64,000 nt of DNA, from positions 1 to 64,000 of the forward strand of contig CACYRP010000006.1 in the NCBI GenBank assembly GCA_902776765.1, read 5' to 3'. Positions 1 to 7,707 of this stretch are shown one piece after another; within the stretch, counting starts at the first letter, position 1; the number at the start of each line of letters is the position of its first letter. Source of the stretch: Fibrobacter succinogenes. Its GTDB lineage: Bacteria; Fibrobacterota; Fibrobacteria; Fibrobacterales; Fibrobacteraceae. The notes beneath the pieces were generated by a model. That model did no database searches, had not been told where the DNA came from, and saw nothing but the letters and a program-made list of their open reading frames with translations. A program made the position numbers and the translations under genes.

Positions 1-25
1 AGCCTTGATTTTACTGATGAAAAAG

Positions 26-49
26 GCCCGGAGGCTTTTGCCTTCGGGC
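26..49 (-). terminator. Rho-independent terminator
   Basis: On the minus strand a 10-bp stem (GCCCGAAGGC / GCCTCCGGGC, one mismatch, AAAA loop) is followed by TTTTTC. It lies downstream of the glycogen synthase gene and the tRNA-like fragment, so it should end that transcript. Confidence 0.75.
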
Positions 50-79
50 TTCCAATGGAGTACTTTCTGAAAATTTTTC

Positions 80-127
80 GGGGCTGGGTTGATAGTCCGA
101 CGCTCTAACCGATTGAGCTAAAGCCCC
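80..127 (-). pseudogene. tRNA-derived fragment (5' half plus acceptor closure)
   Basis: Read on the minus strand, this begins with a 7-nt acceptor-like strand, a canonical D arm (GCTC, AATCGGTTA, GAGC) and the 5' side of an anticodon stem and loop. It then jumps to AGCCCC, which can pair with the first six bases GGGGCT. The 3' anticodon stem, variable loop and T arm are absent, leaving about 48 nt. The TAG stop of the glycogen synthase gene lies inside it. It is most likely a degenerate tRNA copy; a functional minimal tRNA is very unlikely. Confidence 0.55.
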
Positions 128-1551
128 AGCTCACCCAAAGTTAGTAAATATTTTGAAATTGTCTTCGCCCATTCGTAATGGAACCCGCTGTAGGCGTTCA
201 CTACGCACTTGTCCCAATCGGCGACTTCCGTGTTGTACACATTGATGGCGTCTTTGATGCGGCGCAACATCTGGTGCGGGGCGTTGGCGTCATCGACGAG
301 GAATGCGTTTGCTTCGCCGGCGGTCTCAAGGGTGTAGTCGGTGAGCATGCTTGCGATGCCTACGTTCCTGCCTGTGAGCGGGAGCGTACCGGCTGCCATG
401 GCCTTGAGGATAATCGAGGCGGACGGCTCTTGCAGGTTCGCCGCGAACAAAATATCAGAGGCGGCGAGTGTGTCGCGGAGTTTTTCTCTGTTGTTCGCTT
501 CTTCGGAGTCAAACTGGAGAACGCGGACGAAGTTGCTGTACTGGTGCGAAACTTCTTGGTAGTAGTTCCATTCGGGGTGCTCTGGCGAAATGCCCACGAT
601 GATGAGGGCGTTCTGCTTGGCGATGTCCGAAAGGATTGTCGCTAGCGTTTCGGAAGCGTTGCCCGATTCCATGTCCATGTGGCTGTATATGATAAGCTTG
701 TTCGAAAGGTCCATGTCGAACTGGCGCCCGAGGCTCGCCTTCGCTCTGCGCTTTGCTTCCTTGATGGGGAGCTTTGCCTCGTCGTTGAAGTCCCAGAACT
801 TGTAGTTCACGCCGAACTGGATACCCAGGAGCTTCTCGCTGTTGCGGTTGAGGAACCCGCTGAGGCCGCCGGGGAGGTTCGTGTTGAGCATGGCGTCGCG
901 GTAGCCCGACGACGGGAACAGCACCTTGTTTGCGTACAGGATGCCAGCCTTGAGGAGGCTGATTTTGCCCCAGAACTCGTAGCCGTCCATGTTGAAGTCC
1001 TTGCGCGGGAGCCCGATTTTTTCGATTTCGCTGGGCTGCACGTGGAAGTCGTAGGTGATGTTATGGACGTTGAAGAAAAACGGGATGTTGTGGAATGTTT
1101 CTTGATAGACTGTGTGGCAAAGAGCGCCGACGAGAGCTCCGCCCCATTCGTGACCGAGAATGGCTTGGAACTGGAAGTTGCTTTGCGCGCTGTATGTGAG
1201 CACAGCCGAGGCGAACATGGCAAATCTTAGGTGGTTATCGCTATAGGGAGGGGAATGCGGTGGACCGTAAACATAAGGGCGACCGAAATATTCCTCATTA
1301 TATATATAGGTGTGGAGAGGGTCGTCATCAGAACGCCAAACTTCGAACGGCTTGTTCTGCAACGCTTCGACCCCTTTAAAAACGCAATGATACTTGTCGG
1401 AATCGATAATATGGTCTTTGTAGAACGGCGAACAAGTTACAACTTGGGACCCGGCATTGGCAAATGCCTGAGTGATGCAGTTTACTGCGGTAGCGAGGGG
1501 GCTCGGCACCTTCCAGTTCCCCGCTTCTGGAGTTACGACGAGTATATTCAT
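118..1551 (-). CDS. glgA: Glycogen/starch synthase (GT5-type)
   Basis: The 477-residue protein starts MNILVVTPEAG, like GT5 glycogen synthases that open with the ADP-glucose-binding Rossmann half. A second Rossmann domain follows, with the GT-B signature near the C-terminus: FAANLQEPSASIILKAMAAG, whose Glu-Pro is the conserved donor-binding element of retaining GT-B enzymes. It should transfer glucose from a nucleotide sugar to growing alpha-1,4-glucan in the cytoplasm. The N-terminal KTGGL motif of classical GlgA is replaced by KVPSPLATAV, so substrate preference may differ from E. coli GlgA. The gene is monocistronic, and its last codons and stop overlap a tRNA-like fragment. The family call is firm; the exact donor is inferred. 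Confidence 0.8.
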   Translation of the reverse strand: MNILVVTPEAGNWKVPSPLATAVNCITQAFANAGSQVVTCSPFYKDHIIDSDKYHCVFKGVEALQNKPFEVWRSDDDPLHTYIYNEEYFGRPYVYGPPHSPPYSDNHLRFAMFASAVLTYSAQSNFQFQAILGHEWGGALVGALCHTVYQETFHNIPFFFNVHNITYDFHVQPSEIEKIGLPRKDFNMDGYEFWGKISLLKAGILYANKVLFPSSGYRDAMLNTNLPGGLSGFLNRNSEKLLGIQFGVNYKFWDFNDEAKLPIKEAKRRAKASLGRQFDMDLSNKLIIYSHMDMESGNASETLATILSDIAKQNALIIVGISPEHPEWNYYQEVSHQYSNFVRVLQFDSEEANNREKLRDTLAASDILFAANLQEPSASIILKAMAAGTLPLTGRNVGIASMLTDYTLETAGEANAFLVDDANAPHQMLRRIKDAINVYNTEVADWDKCVVNAYSGFHYEWAKTISKYLLTLGELGL

Positions 1552-1708
1552 TGTTTTTTATGCACTCCAAATAAAAATTTACCTACAAAAGTAAGTATGT
1601 ATAAATTTATTTATTTAAATTTCAACTGAAAGGGTGTATTTTATTTTTTAACCTGATAAAGAGTCCTTTTCAATATATTTTTTTAAAACTTCATCTGAAG
1701 GATACAAA

Positions 1709-2764
1709 ATGAAGAAGATTTTCATTGCTGCTATGGCTACCGCAGTCGCTTTGGCGATGACGGGCTGTAAGGGTACGAACGAAAAGCGCGGCGACGAACA
1801 CCTTAAGGAAGGCCGTTTCCGCAATGCAATCAACTCTTATCTTGAGGCAAAGAAGAAGGGCAAGATGTCCGATGAATTCTTTGACAATTTCACGCTCGCT
1901 CTCGTGCGTGCGGGTGATATGGAATCCAAGAAGGACTTGAGCAGCGACCTCATCAACAATTACTTCGACAAGGCTATGGTTAATATTCCTAATGTTAAGG
2001 AAGACGCCACGATCGAAGAATATGTGAAAACCTATGCTGAAATTGGTAAGCGCCAGGCCGCTCAGGAAGGCGTTGACTTTGCAACGATCATCAATGCTTT
2101 TGCAAAGATCGACTCCGCTGAAAAGGTTGCTAAGACTCGCCACGTTGCAGAATCTGCCGTGAAGAGCATCCGTGAAGAAACAGAAAAGCTTTATGTTGCT
2201 CGTAATTTGCAGGAAGCAATTTCTGAAGACGATCCGGTTGTGAAGGAATACTTGCTCCTCCGCATGGCTGCGATGGCTCCGACGAATGCTGATATTCAGA
2301 CGGCTTTGAATAAGAGCCGTAAGGTCACTCGCGGTTACTTCCTCATCTTCGGTGAAAACATTCCGGACTTGAGCGGCAAGCACAAGGTGGACAAGTGGGG
2401 CTACGTGATGGCCATGCCGACGCTTAAGATGACCAAGACTTCCCTCTCTGGCGAACTCCAGTTCTGGGCTACGACGGGTAACAACACTGAACTCGATCCG
2501 TCCAAGATCAAGCTTGTTTCTACCGACGGCAAGGAAGTCTATGCCAAGGGTAACACGGGCTGGTGCGAAGCCGAAGTTCTCGTTGGCAAGAAGGGCGACG
2601 AAAAGATTGAAAAGAAGCAGAAGAAGTTCAAGGGTAAAGGCAAGTTGATGAACGAATTCCAGTGCTCTGTGAATGTCAGCTTCTCTTTCCCGGCAGGCTT
2701 TGTTCCTGATTACATCCACTATAAGGATGATTTCGGCGAAGGCAAGAAGTTCCTCGGTCACTAA
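1709..2764 (+). CDS. Lipoprotein of unknown function
   Basis: The 351-residue protein has a lipoprotein signal peptide with lipobox MTGC around residue 19. The mature start (residues about 28-60: GDEHLKEGRFRNAINSYLEA) resembles one helical TPR-like pair, and the remainder is mixed alpha/beta and rich in Lys and Glu. I do not recognise a family. It is divergent from the glycogen synthase across a 157-bp AT-rich gap and is followed by hairpins. Signal peptide and coding status are clear; no function is assigned. Confidence 0.75.
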   Translation: MKKIFIAAMATAVALAMTGCKGTNEKRGDEHLKEGRFRNAINSYLEAKKKGKMSDEFFDNFTLALVRAGDMESKKDLSSDLINNYFDKAMVNIPNVKEDATIEEYVKTYAEIGKRQAAQEGVDFATIINAFAKIDSAEKVAKTRHVAESAVKSIREETEKLYVARNLQEAISEDDPVVKEYLLLRMAAMAPTNADIQTALNKSRKVTRGYFLIFGENIPDLSGKHKVDKWGYVMAMPTLKMTKTSLSGELQFWATTGNNTELDPSKIKLVSTDGKEVYAKGNTGWCEAEVLVGKKGDEKIEKKQKKFKGKGKLMNEFQCSVNVSFSFPAGFVPDYIHYKDDFGEGKKFLGH

Positions 2765-2831
2765 TTCAAGACTGACTTAAAGAACGTTTATGGACTCGCT
2801 GCGGATGCGCGGCGGGTTCTTTTGTTTTTTA

Positions 2832-2868
2832 TAGGTATTAGGGATTAGGTGTTAGGGTTTTGGTTGGT
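2832..2868. repeat. Degenerate 7-bp-period array
   Basis: Five consecutive heptamers of type AGGTATT, AGGGATT, AGGTGTT, AGGGTTT, TGGTTGG lie about 65 bp downstream of the lipoprotein stop. The period is kept although the sequence drifts. It belongs with similar arrays at 3039, 8976, 9388, 25296, 43245 and 56700. Confidence 0.6.
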
Positions 2869-2948
2869 ATGAGCACGCACCCTTGCGGGTGCTTTGGGGG
2901 ATGAGGTATGGGGGAAGTTGCTTTGCTCAGGATGATTAACTTGGCAAC

Positions 2949-2980
2949 AAAAAGCCCCGGACATTGTCCGGGGAGCTTTT
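2949..2980. terminator. Bidirectional rho-independent terminator
   Basis: AAAAAGCCCCGGACA and TTGTCCGGGGAGCTTTT form a strong GC stem with A and T tracts on either side. It lies between two convergent genes (lipoprotein on plus, porin-like on minus) and can serve both. Confidence 0.85.
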
Positions 2981-2988
2981 GCTAAATG

Positions 2989-3014
2989 GAGATTCGCGCC
3001 TTCGCGGGAATGAC
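2989..3014. repeat. Dispersed palindromic intergenic repeat
   Basis: GATTCGCGCCTTCGCGGGAATGAC belongs to the GTCATTCCCGCGAAGGCG-like family of intergenic palindromes. Related copies in this window lie at 53377, 59793 and 61132. Confidence 0.55.
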
Positions 3015-3038
3015 AATTGTGTAGTTTCTATTGCATTA

Positions 3039-3073
3039 ACTGTCTACTTCCTACTGCCTACTGTCTACTAACT
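3039..3073. repeat. Degenerate 7-bp-period array at a stop codon
   Basis: Heptamers ACTGTCT, ACTTCCT, ACTGCCT, ACTGTCT, ACTAACT run directly into the stop codon of the porin-like gene, whose TAG (minus strand) is the first TAG of the array. Confidence 0.65.
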
Positions 3074-4202
3074 AGAATTCTGCGTGGGCGCTCATGCCGA
3101 GGGCGAACTTCGTCTTTTCAACGACCGGATTCTTGTTCTTGCTGAAGTTGTAGCCGAACCAGAAGGTAACGTTCGTGTTGATGGTCGGGTAGAGGTAGAA
3201 GTTCATGCCGAGGAATTCGAATTCGTCCTTGCTGATTTCGGAATCCGGATCGTGGTATTCAAAGCTTACGCCCATGGAGAACTTCTTCGTGATGTCGAAG
3301 CTTGGTTCAATGGCGAAGAGCATCTGGTCGTCCGTGAAGATTTGCGGCGCTGCGGTGTAGCCTTCGCCCTTGTTAACGATTGCGTAGAAGTAGTTGAGGC
3401 CCAAGTTGAAGATGCCGTAGTTCAAGCTCGGTTCGACGAGGAAGGAGTGAACGGCTTCGCCCTTGTACGGGTGGATGCCATAAACGGCATAGACGCTATA
3501 GTTGAGTGTTTCTAGGCTCTTGGAGTAGTCGAGTTCTGTACCGAAGAAATAGGTGTAACCACGACCGACTTCGGAACCGAAGACCCAGTCTACGCTCGGG
3601 GTGATGGTCAAGTGTTCGTCCGGGCGGTTCAAAAGCTTGAGGGCGTAGGTGCCGAACACGGCGATGGCGCTCTTGCTGTCGTCAGTGGCGCCAATGTAGA
3701 ACTTGCCGTCGCCGAACTTTTCGTTGCCGACTTCGATACCGAAACCGCGTAAGCTCTGGTCGCGGGAAATGGCGGCATAGCGGCTCGGGTCGCGCCAGAA
3801 GTAGTAATTGAATGTACCTGCGTTGTAGGTCAAGTCACCGAAGACGAGGCTTACGTCCTGGAACGGCTTCCAGCGGAGTTCTACACCGTCAAAGTTGAAT
3901 GCGGTGTAACGGTCTTTGTCGCTTGTGATTGCCGTTGAACGGGCGAGGCCGTGGCGGATTTCGGCGGCACCTTCGCCATTTGTGATATTGCTCTTGGTGT
4001 TCGTGAAAACAGTAACGGAAACGTTTTCGTCGAGATTTGCCTTAACGGACAAGTCGATGTCCTGGTTTGCGGCGTTAGTGGGGTCAAAGTCCCTGTTGAA
4101 GTAGCTGGCGAAGTCAAAATCGACATTTCCGTGGATTTCGATGTCGGCGGCCATGGCAAAACCGGTAGCGGCAAGGGCAATCGGCAAAATAAGTTTACGC
4201 AT
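3072..4202 (-). CDS. Porin-like outer-membrane beta-barrel protein
   Basis: The 376-residue protein begins MRKLILPIALAATGFAMA, a clear signal peptide. That start has AGGA five bases upstream; a longer frame upstream lacks these features. The mature protein has many alternating hydrophobic/polar strands rich in Tyr, Phe and Gly (for example FNFDGVELRWKPFQDVSLVFG) and ends MSAHAEF with a terminal Phe, typical of outer-membrane barrels recognised by BamA. It probably forms a channel; substrate unknown. It is divergent from the LolA-like gene. The barrel call is confident; the porin function is inferred. Confidence 0.75.
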   Translation of the reverse strand: MRKLILPIALAATGFAMAADIEIHGNVDFDFASYFNRDFDPTNAANQDIDLSVKANLDENVSVTVFTNTKSNITNGEGAAEIRHGLARSTAITSDKDRYTAFNFDGVELRWKPFQDVSLVFGDLTYNAGTFNYYFWRDPSRYAAISRDQSLRGFGIEVGNEKFGDGKFYIGATDDSKSAIAVFGTYALKLLNRPDEHLTITPSVDWVFGSEVGRGYTYFFGTELDYSKSLETLNYSVYAVYGIHPYKGEAVHSFLVEPSLNYGIFNLGLNYFYAIVNKGEGYTAAPQIFTDDQMLFAIEPSFDITKKFSMGVSFEYHDPDSEISKDEFEFLGMNFYLYPTINTNVTFWFGYNFSKNKNPVVEKTKFALGMSAHAEF

Positions 4203-4366
4203 ACAATCCTTCCAAAAAAAGATTTGTTTGAATTTTACGTGCAAAAGATAGAAATATCTTTGCTTTGAAACCAATGTTTTGTTCGTTGTACCCCAAAAAT
4301 ACGGATATGCTTCGTCTTGGCTGCTTCAGTTTTGTAAATTTAATCCTGTCTTTAAAAGAGGTGGAT

Positions 4367-4999
4367 ATGAAATTCTCCCCCCGTTTTTTTGTTTTTTTAT
4401 CGCTTGCTTTGGTGCAAGGTGTTTTTGCATTGACGGCGGATCAGGTTTTGGACAAGTCTAAGGCTTGGTTCAAGTCGGGCAAGGCTTGGAGCCTTAATTT
4501 TAGGGCGCAGATGTTTCAGATGGATTCTCCAGATATTCAAACGCAATCGGGAACGCTTGTGGTTGCCGAAGGGGACAAATTCAAGTTGGACCTTCTGGGA
4601 ATCAAGTTCTATAGCGATGGCGAGAGCCTATGGCAGTGGAATGTGGAACAAAAGCAGGTCCTTATCAAGGCTGTGGAAGATTTGTCGAGCTCGCTCCATC
4701 CGTCGGAATTGTTGTTCAAATATCTGAATTGCAAGGCGCTCGAAATGAGCGAAGGCGATTTTGCCGGGAAAAAACTTTGGGTGCTGAAACTCGACCCTGC
4801 AAAGTATGCGGGGCAGTTCACCAAGATGGAAGTTTGGCTTTCGAAGACTGATTATTCACCGGTGCGTCTCTATACGGAAGACCCGTCGGGGAATGCTACT
4901 TGGTACGGCATTCTAGATATGAAGGTGGTCAAGAAAATTTCAAATGATGATTTCAAGTACAAGCCTGTTGCTGGTGTTGACGAAATCGATATGAGGTAG
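4367..4999 (+). CDS. LolA-like periplasmic lipoprotein carrier
   Basis: The 210-residue protein has signal peptide MKFSPRFFVFLSLALVQGVFA, and GAGGTGG precedes the chosen ATG. The mature part reads DKSKAWFKSGKAWSLNFRAQ, then GTLVVAEGDKFKLDLLGIKFYSDGESLWQWN, the strand order of LolA/outer-membrane lipoprotein-sorting proteins that carry lipoproteins across the periplasm. The size matches LolA (about 200 residues). The next gene's GTG start follows after 3 bp, so the two are probably translationally coupled. It could also be one of the LolA-like paralogues with another lipid cargo. Confidence 0.75.
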   Translation: MKFSPRFFVFLSLALVQGVFALTADQVLDKSKAWFKSGKAWSLNFRAQMFQMDSPDIQTQSGTLVVAEGDKFKLDLLGIKFYSDGESLWQWNVEQKQVLIKAVEDLSSSLHPSELLFKYLNCKALEMSEGDFAGKKLWVLKLDPAKYAGQFTKMEVWLSKTDYSPVRLYTEDPSGNATWYGILDMKVVKKISNDDFKYKPVAGVDEIDMR

Positions 5000-5002
5000 T
5001 TT

Positions 5003-6667
5003 GTGAAATTGGGCAAAATGAAAAGTTCATTTGCGTTTGCCGTCGGCGTGCTTGTTGGCGGGAGCGCTTTGTGCGGGAGTGCCTTGGCTGGCGAAACGTT
5101 GTTCAGCAACTATGTGTTTTCGGTTGCTCCGGCGGGTGAAAACGGAAAGCTATGGGCGTTCTCGCAAGACAATACCTATAGTGGTATTACGTATTTGAGC
5201 TTTAGTGTCGCTAAAGACGGTTCTATTGTAACGGAACAGACAAAGAGAGAACAAGTCTCGGATACGTTGACTGCAGTGCATGACGGATTGCAGTATTCGG
5301 TTATTCCGGACGAGCAGGCTGAATATAGGCGTATTCCTGCGATATACGCAGGTTCGAATTTCGGGTACATGCTCCCGATGTTTGCAATGAACAGGGAAGA
5401 CCGCTATCGAATTCCGGCTGGATATTATACAATACGTGACGTGAAAAATATTATTGAAAATCCGCTGGATGTGTCGTCTGTGGCTAATAACGTAGATACT
5501 TTAAAACACAATCCAATGATGTACACGATAAGCGGCTTTGCTTATGATTCGGCCGCGAAGCGGCTTTGGATTGCTCGTGGTGCCTTGGGCCTGATGGTTC
5601 ACGATGTTTCTGGAAAGAAAAGTGCCGATACAACGTTTATCCTGAATTTCGAAAAGAAAAAGTTGGAAAAGCTTGAGGATGATACGGAATTGGATTTGAA
5701 AAATAATCCTGAAATTTTTGACGTCCGTCTGCATCCGAAGACCGGTGACCTTTGGCTTGCGACGGCGAAGGGCGTTTTAAAAAGGACTTCTGATGGAAAA
5801 ATTTCGACTGCATCAACGAAACTGGATTCTACTGCTCGTGTGACGGGACTTTGGATGGGCGGTGAGCCGCTCCAGATTATTGCCGAGACGAACTACAAAA
5901 AAGATGGCAATGTCATTGGTGGACTTTGGCGCCGCTATGATGAAAAAGACAAGGATTTCGCTAAGGTGAATTTCTTGGATACTGCAGGCAAGGTGCAAAA
6001 GAAAGATATCTATGATGAATCGGATTACACGGTGGGCGATGTCGCGTTTTTAGGAAAGACCGCCTTTGTGTTAGTCAATTCTGTTGGTGGATCGACAAGT
6101 GGTTACTTCAAGATGGATTCTCTTGGAATCAAGTCTTGGGAAAAAGACGATGACGGAAAGGATAAGTGGCTGTATGGTTACGAAACTGGAGCCACGGACC
6201 GCAAAATGAGAATTACGTCTTTGACCACGTTCCCGCTTACGGATAAAAAAATGGGTCTTGCAATCGGAACATTCGGAAACGGCATATCCGTTTCGGCGGA
6301 TTCGGGGGCAAGTTGGAACCCTGTGCTGAACCGTGCAAGGCTCGATAACAATTTGGGTAGCATCCGTATGGTGCCGTCTGTAATTGCTCCGGGGCACGAA
6401 TCGCTTGTTTCGTATAAAGTTGGTCGTGAATCCAAAGTGACGATAGAAGTGTTCAGCTACGATATGCGTAAGGTGCGCACGATTGTAAAGGATGCTGTCC
6501 GCCATGCGGATGCTTCGCGAAGCTCGAATCCGAAGGAAGATTTTTGGGATGGTCGAGATGACCACGGCAAGGATTGCACGATGGGCGTTTATTACATCAG
6601 GGTAAAGGATAACCATGGACATGTTGGGTGGGGCAAGACAATGACGCTGGGAGGTAGCTTCAGATGA
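5003..6667 (+). CDS. Secreted protein with C-terminal FlgD-like Ig domain
   Basis: The 554-residue protein uses a GTG start with GAGG six bases upstream, just after the LolA-like stop. It has a signal peptide ending near ALAGE. Residues about 150-450 contain repeated short segments (LWIARGALGLMVHDVSG, HPKTGDLWLATAKGVLKR) like a beta-propeller. The last ~90 residues (VSYKVGRESKVTIEVFSYDM to WDGRDDHGKDCTMGVYYIRV) match the FlgD-type Ig-like fold that often ends proteins exported by type IX-like systems. Its stop overlaps the next ATG (ATGA), placing it in an operon with the PorV-like gene. The domain reading is confident; the role is inferred. Confidence 0.75.
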   Translation: MKLGKMKSSFAFAVGVLVGGSALCGSALAGETLFSNYVFSVAPAGENGKLWAFSQDNTYSGITYLSFSVAKDGSIVTEQTKREQVSDTLTAVHDGLQYSVIPDEQAEYRRIPAIYAGSNFGYMLPMFAMNREDRYRIPAGYYTIRDVKNIIENPLDVSSVANNVDTLKHNPMMYTISGFAYDSAAKRLWIARGALGLMVHDVSGKKSADTTFILNFEKKKLEKLEDDTELDLKNNPEIFDVRLHPKTGDLWLATAKGVLKRTSDGKISTASTKLDSTARVTGLWMGGEPLQIIAETNYKKDGNVIGGLWRRYDEKDKDFAKVNFLDTAGKVQKKDIYDESDYTVGDVAFLGKTAFVLVNSVGGSTSGYFKMDSLGIKSWEKDDDGKDKWLYGYETGATDRKMRITSLTTFPLTDKKMGLAIGTFGNGISVSADSGASWNPVLNRARLDNNLGSIRMVPSVIAPGHESLVSYKVGRESKVTIEVFSYDMRKVRTIVKDAVRHADASRSSNPKEDFWDGRDDHGKDCTMGVYYIRVKDNHGHVGWGKTMTLGGSFR

Positions 6668-7707
6668 TTAAAATGAAAAATCTTGTAGTTACGGCGCTGG
6701 CTGTCTGTTCGCTTGCTTCTTCTGCTTTGGCGGGGCCTTTTACGAAAAAGTCCGAGTTGGGTGGCTTTGATGGTTTTGTGGAACGCATGGGCGCTGGTGT
6801 TCGCGAACTCGGGCGCGGTAACACGGGTTCTGCGGATACGGCTTCGATGCCTGCGGCTTATTGGAACCCGGCTTTGCTTGGTTTCCGCGAAAATCTTGGT
6901 GTTACGCTAAATTTTGAAAAACGCGACTTGGATCGTTTGGGCGGTTCTTTGGGCGTTGAAGGTAAGGTGGGCAAACGCATGGGCGTTGGCTTGGCTGTGC
7001 TTTATCGTGGCGATACGGATTTCAAGGTTATCGACGATGACGATGAAACGTTAGGCTCGGCTGAACCATTCTTTACGATGTTCTATCTTGGCTTTGCCTA
7101 TCGTGCAACTCGCCGCGATGCGTTTGGCCTGTCGTTTTCGATGAGCTATGATAATTTAGATATCGCGCAGTATTACGATGGCGTTGAAAATTCTTTCCGC
7201 AGTCCGGTGACAATTAATTTGAGCTGGTTCCGCCAGTGGAATAGCAAATGGTCTTCGTCTGTGGTGATTCGCAACTTGAGCTTTAGCAGGAATTTGTCTG
7301 CAAGCTGGACGAAAAATCCGAGCAAGGATAATTCTCTTGCATCAACGGAAGGTGTACGCCCGAAGGTTTTGCAAATTGGCCTTGGCTACCGTTCTCAAAT
7401 TATGGGCAAGCCTGTTTATGCTTGGATGGAAGCGCTTGACTATCAGGTGGCCGATACGCTTTTGGCTTTTGACCCGCAGCTCCATGTTTGGACGGGGCGC
7501 GTCGGTTTTGAATGTGAAATCATCCCGAATGCAACGCTACGCGTGGGTATGGATGATTTGGACTGGATGCTAGGCGCTGGCTACAAGTTTGACATCCGCG
7601 TGGGCCGCAAGAAGTTCCCGATTGAGGTGAACTATGCGTTCCTTTATGAATCTCGTGCAGGCATTTGGACGCCGTTTACTCTTGGGTTGAGGGGATACAT
7701 TCCTTGA
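6664..7707 (+). CDS. PorV/PorQ-like outer-membrane protein
   Basis: The 347-residue protein has a signal peptide (ALAG). It is followed by GVRELGRGNTGSADTASMPAAYWNPALLG, the start typical of the PorV/PorQ/UPF0164 group of FadL-like outer-membrane barrels (AMGGA..A..D.A.A.YWNPA..). Alternating beta strands run to the C-terminus (FTLGLRGYIP). In Bacteroidota such proteins shuttle cargo for the type IX secretion system. Here it overlaps an FlgD-like-domain protein upstream and recF downstream by 4 bp each. The barrel-family call is good; the secretion role is inference. Confidence 0.7.
   Translation: MIKMKNLVVTALAVCSLASSALAGPFTKKSELGGFDGFVERMGAGVRELGRGNTGSADTASMPAAYWNPALLGFRENLGVTLNFEKRDLDRLGGSLGVEGKVGKRMGVGLAVLYRGDTDFKVIDDDDETLGSAEPFFTMFYLGFAYRATRRDAFGLSFSMSYDNLDIAQYYDGVENSFRSPVTINLSWFRQWNSKWSSSVVIRNLSFSRNLSASWTKNPSKDNSLASTEGVRPKVLQIGLGYRSQIMGKPVYAWMEALDYQVADTLLAFDPQLHVWTGRVGFECEIIPNATLRVGMDDLDWMLGAGYKFDIRVGRKKFPIEVNYAFLYESRAGIWTPFTLGLRGYIP

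Noticed and set aside
80-127. Functional tRNA gene
   Set aside because: No T arm and no 3' anticodon stem. Downstream sequence holds only a terminator.
178-1629. Plus-strand open frames opposite the glycogen synthase
   Set aside because: They mirror the codon pattern of the minus-strand gene and have no start signals or family match.
3084-4274. Longer start for the porin-like gene and a plus-strand overlapping frame
   Set aside because: The upstream codons precede a perfect signal peptide with its own ribosome-binding site, and the plus frames are shadows.
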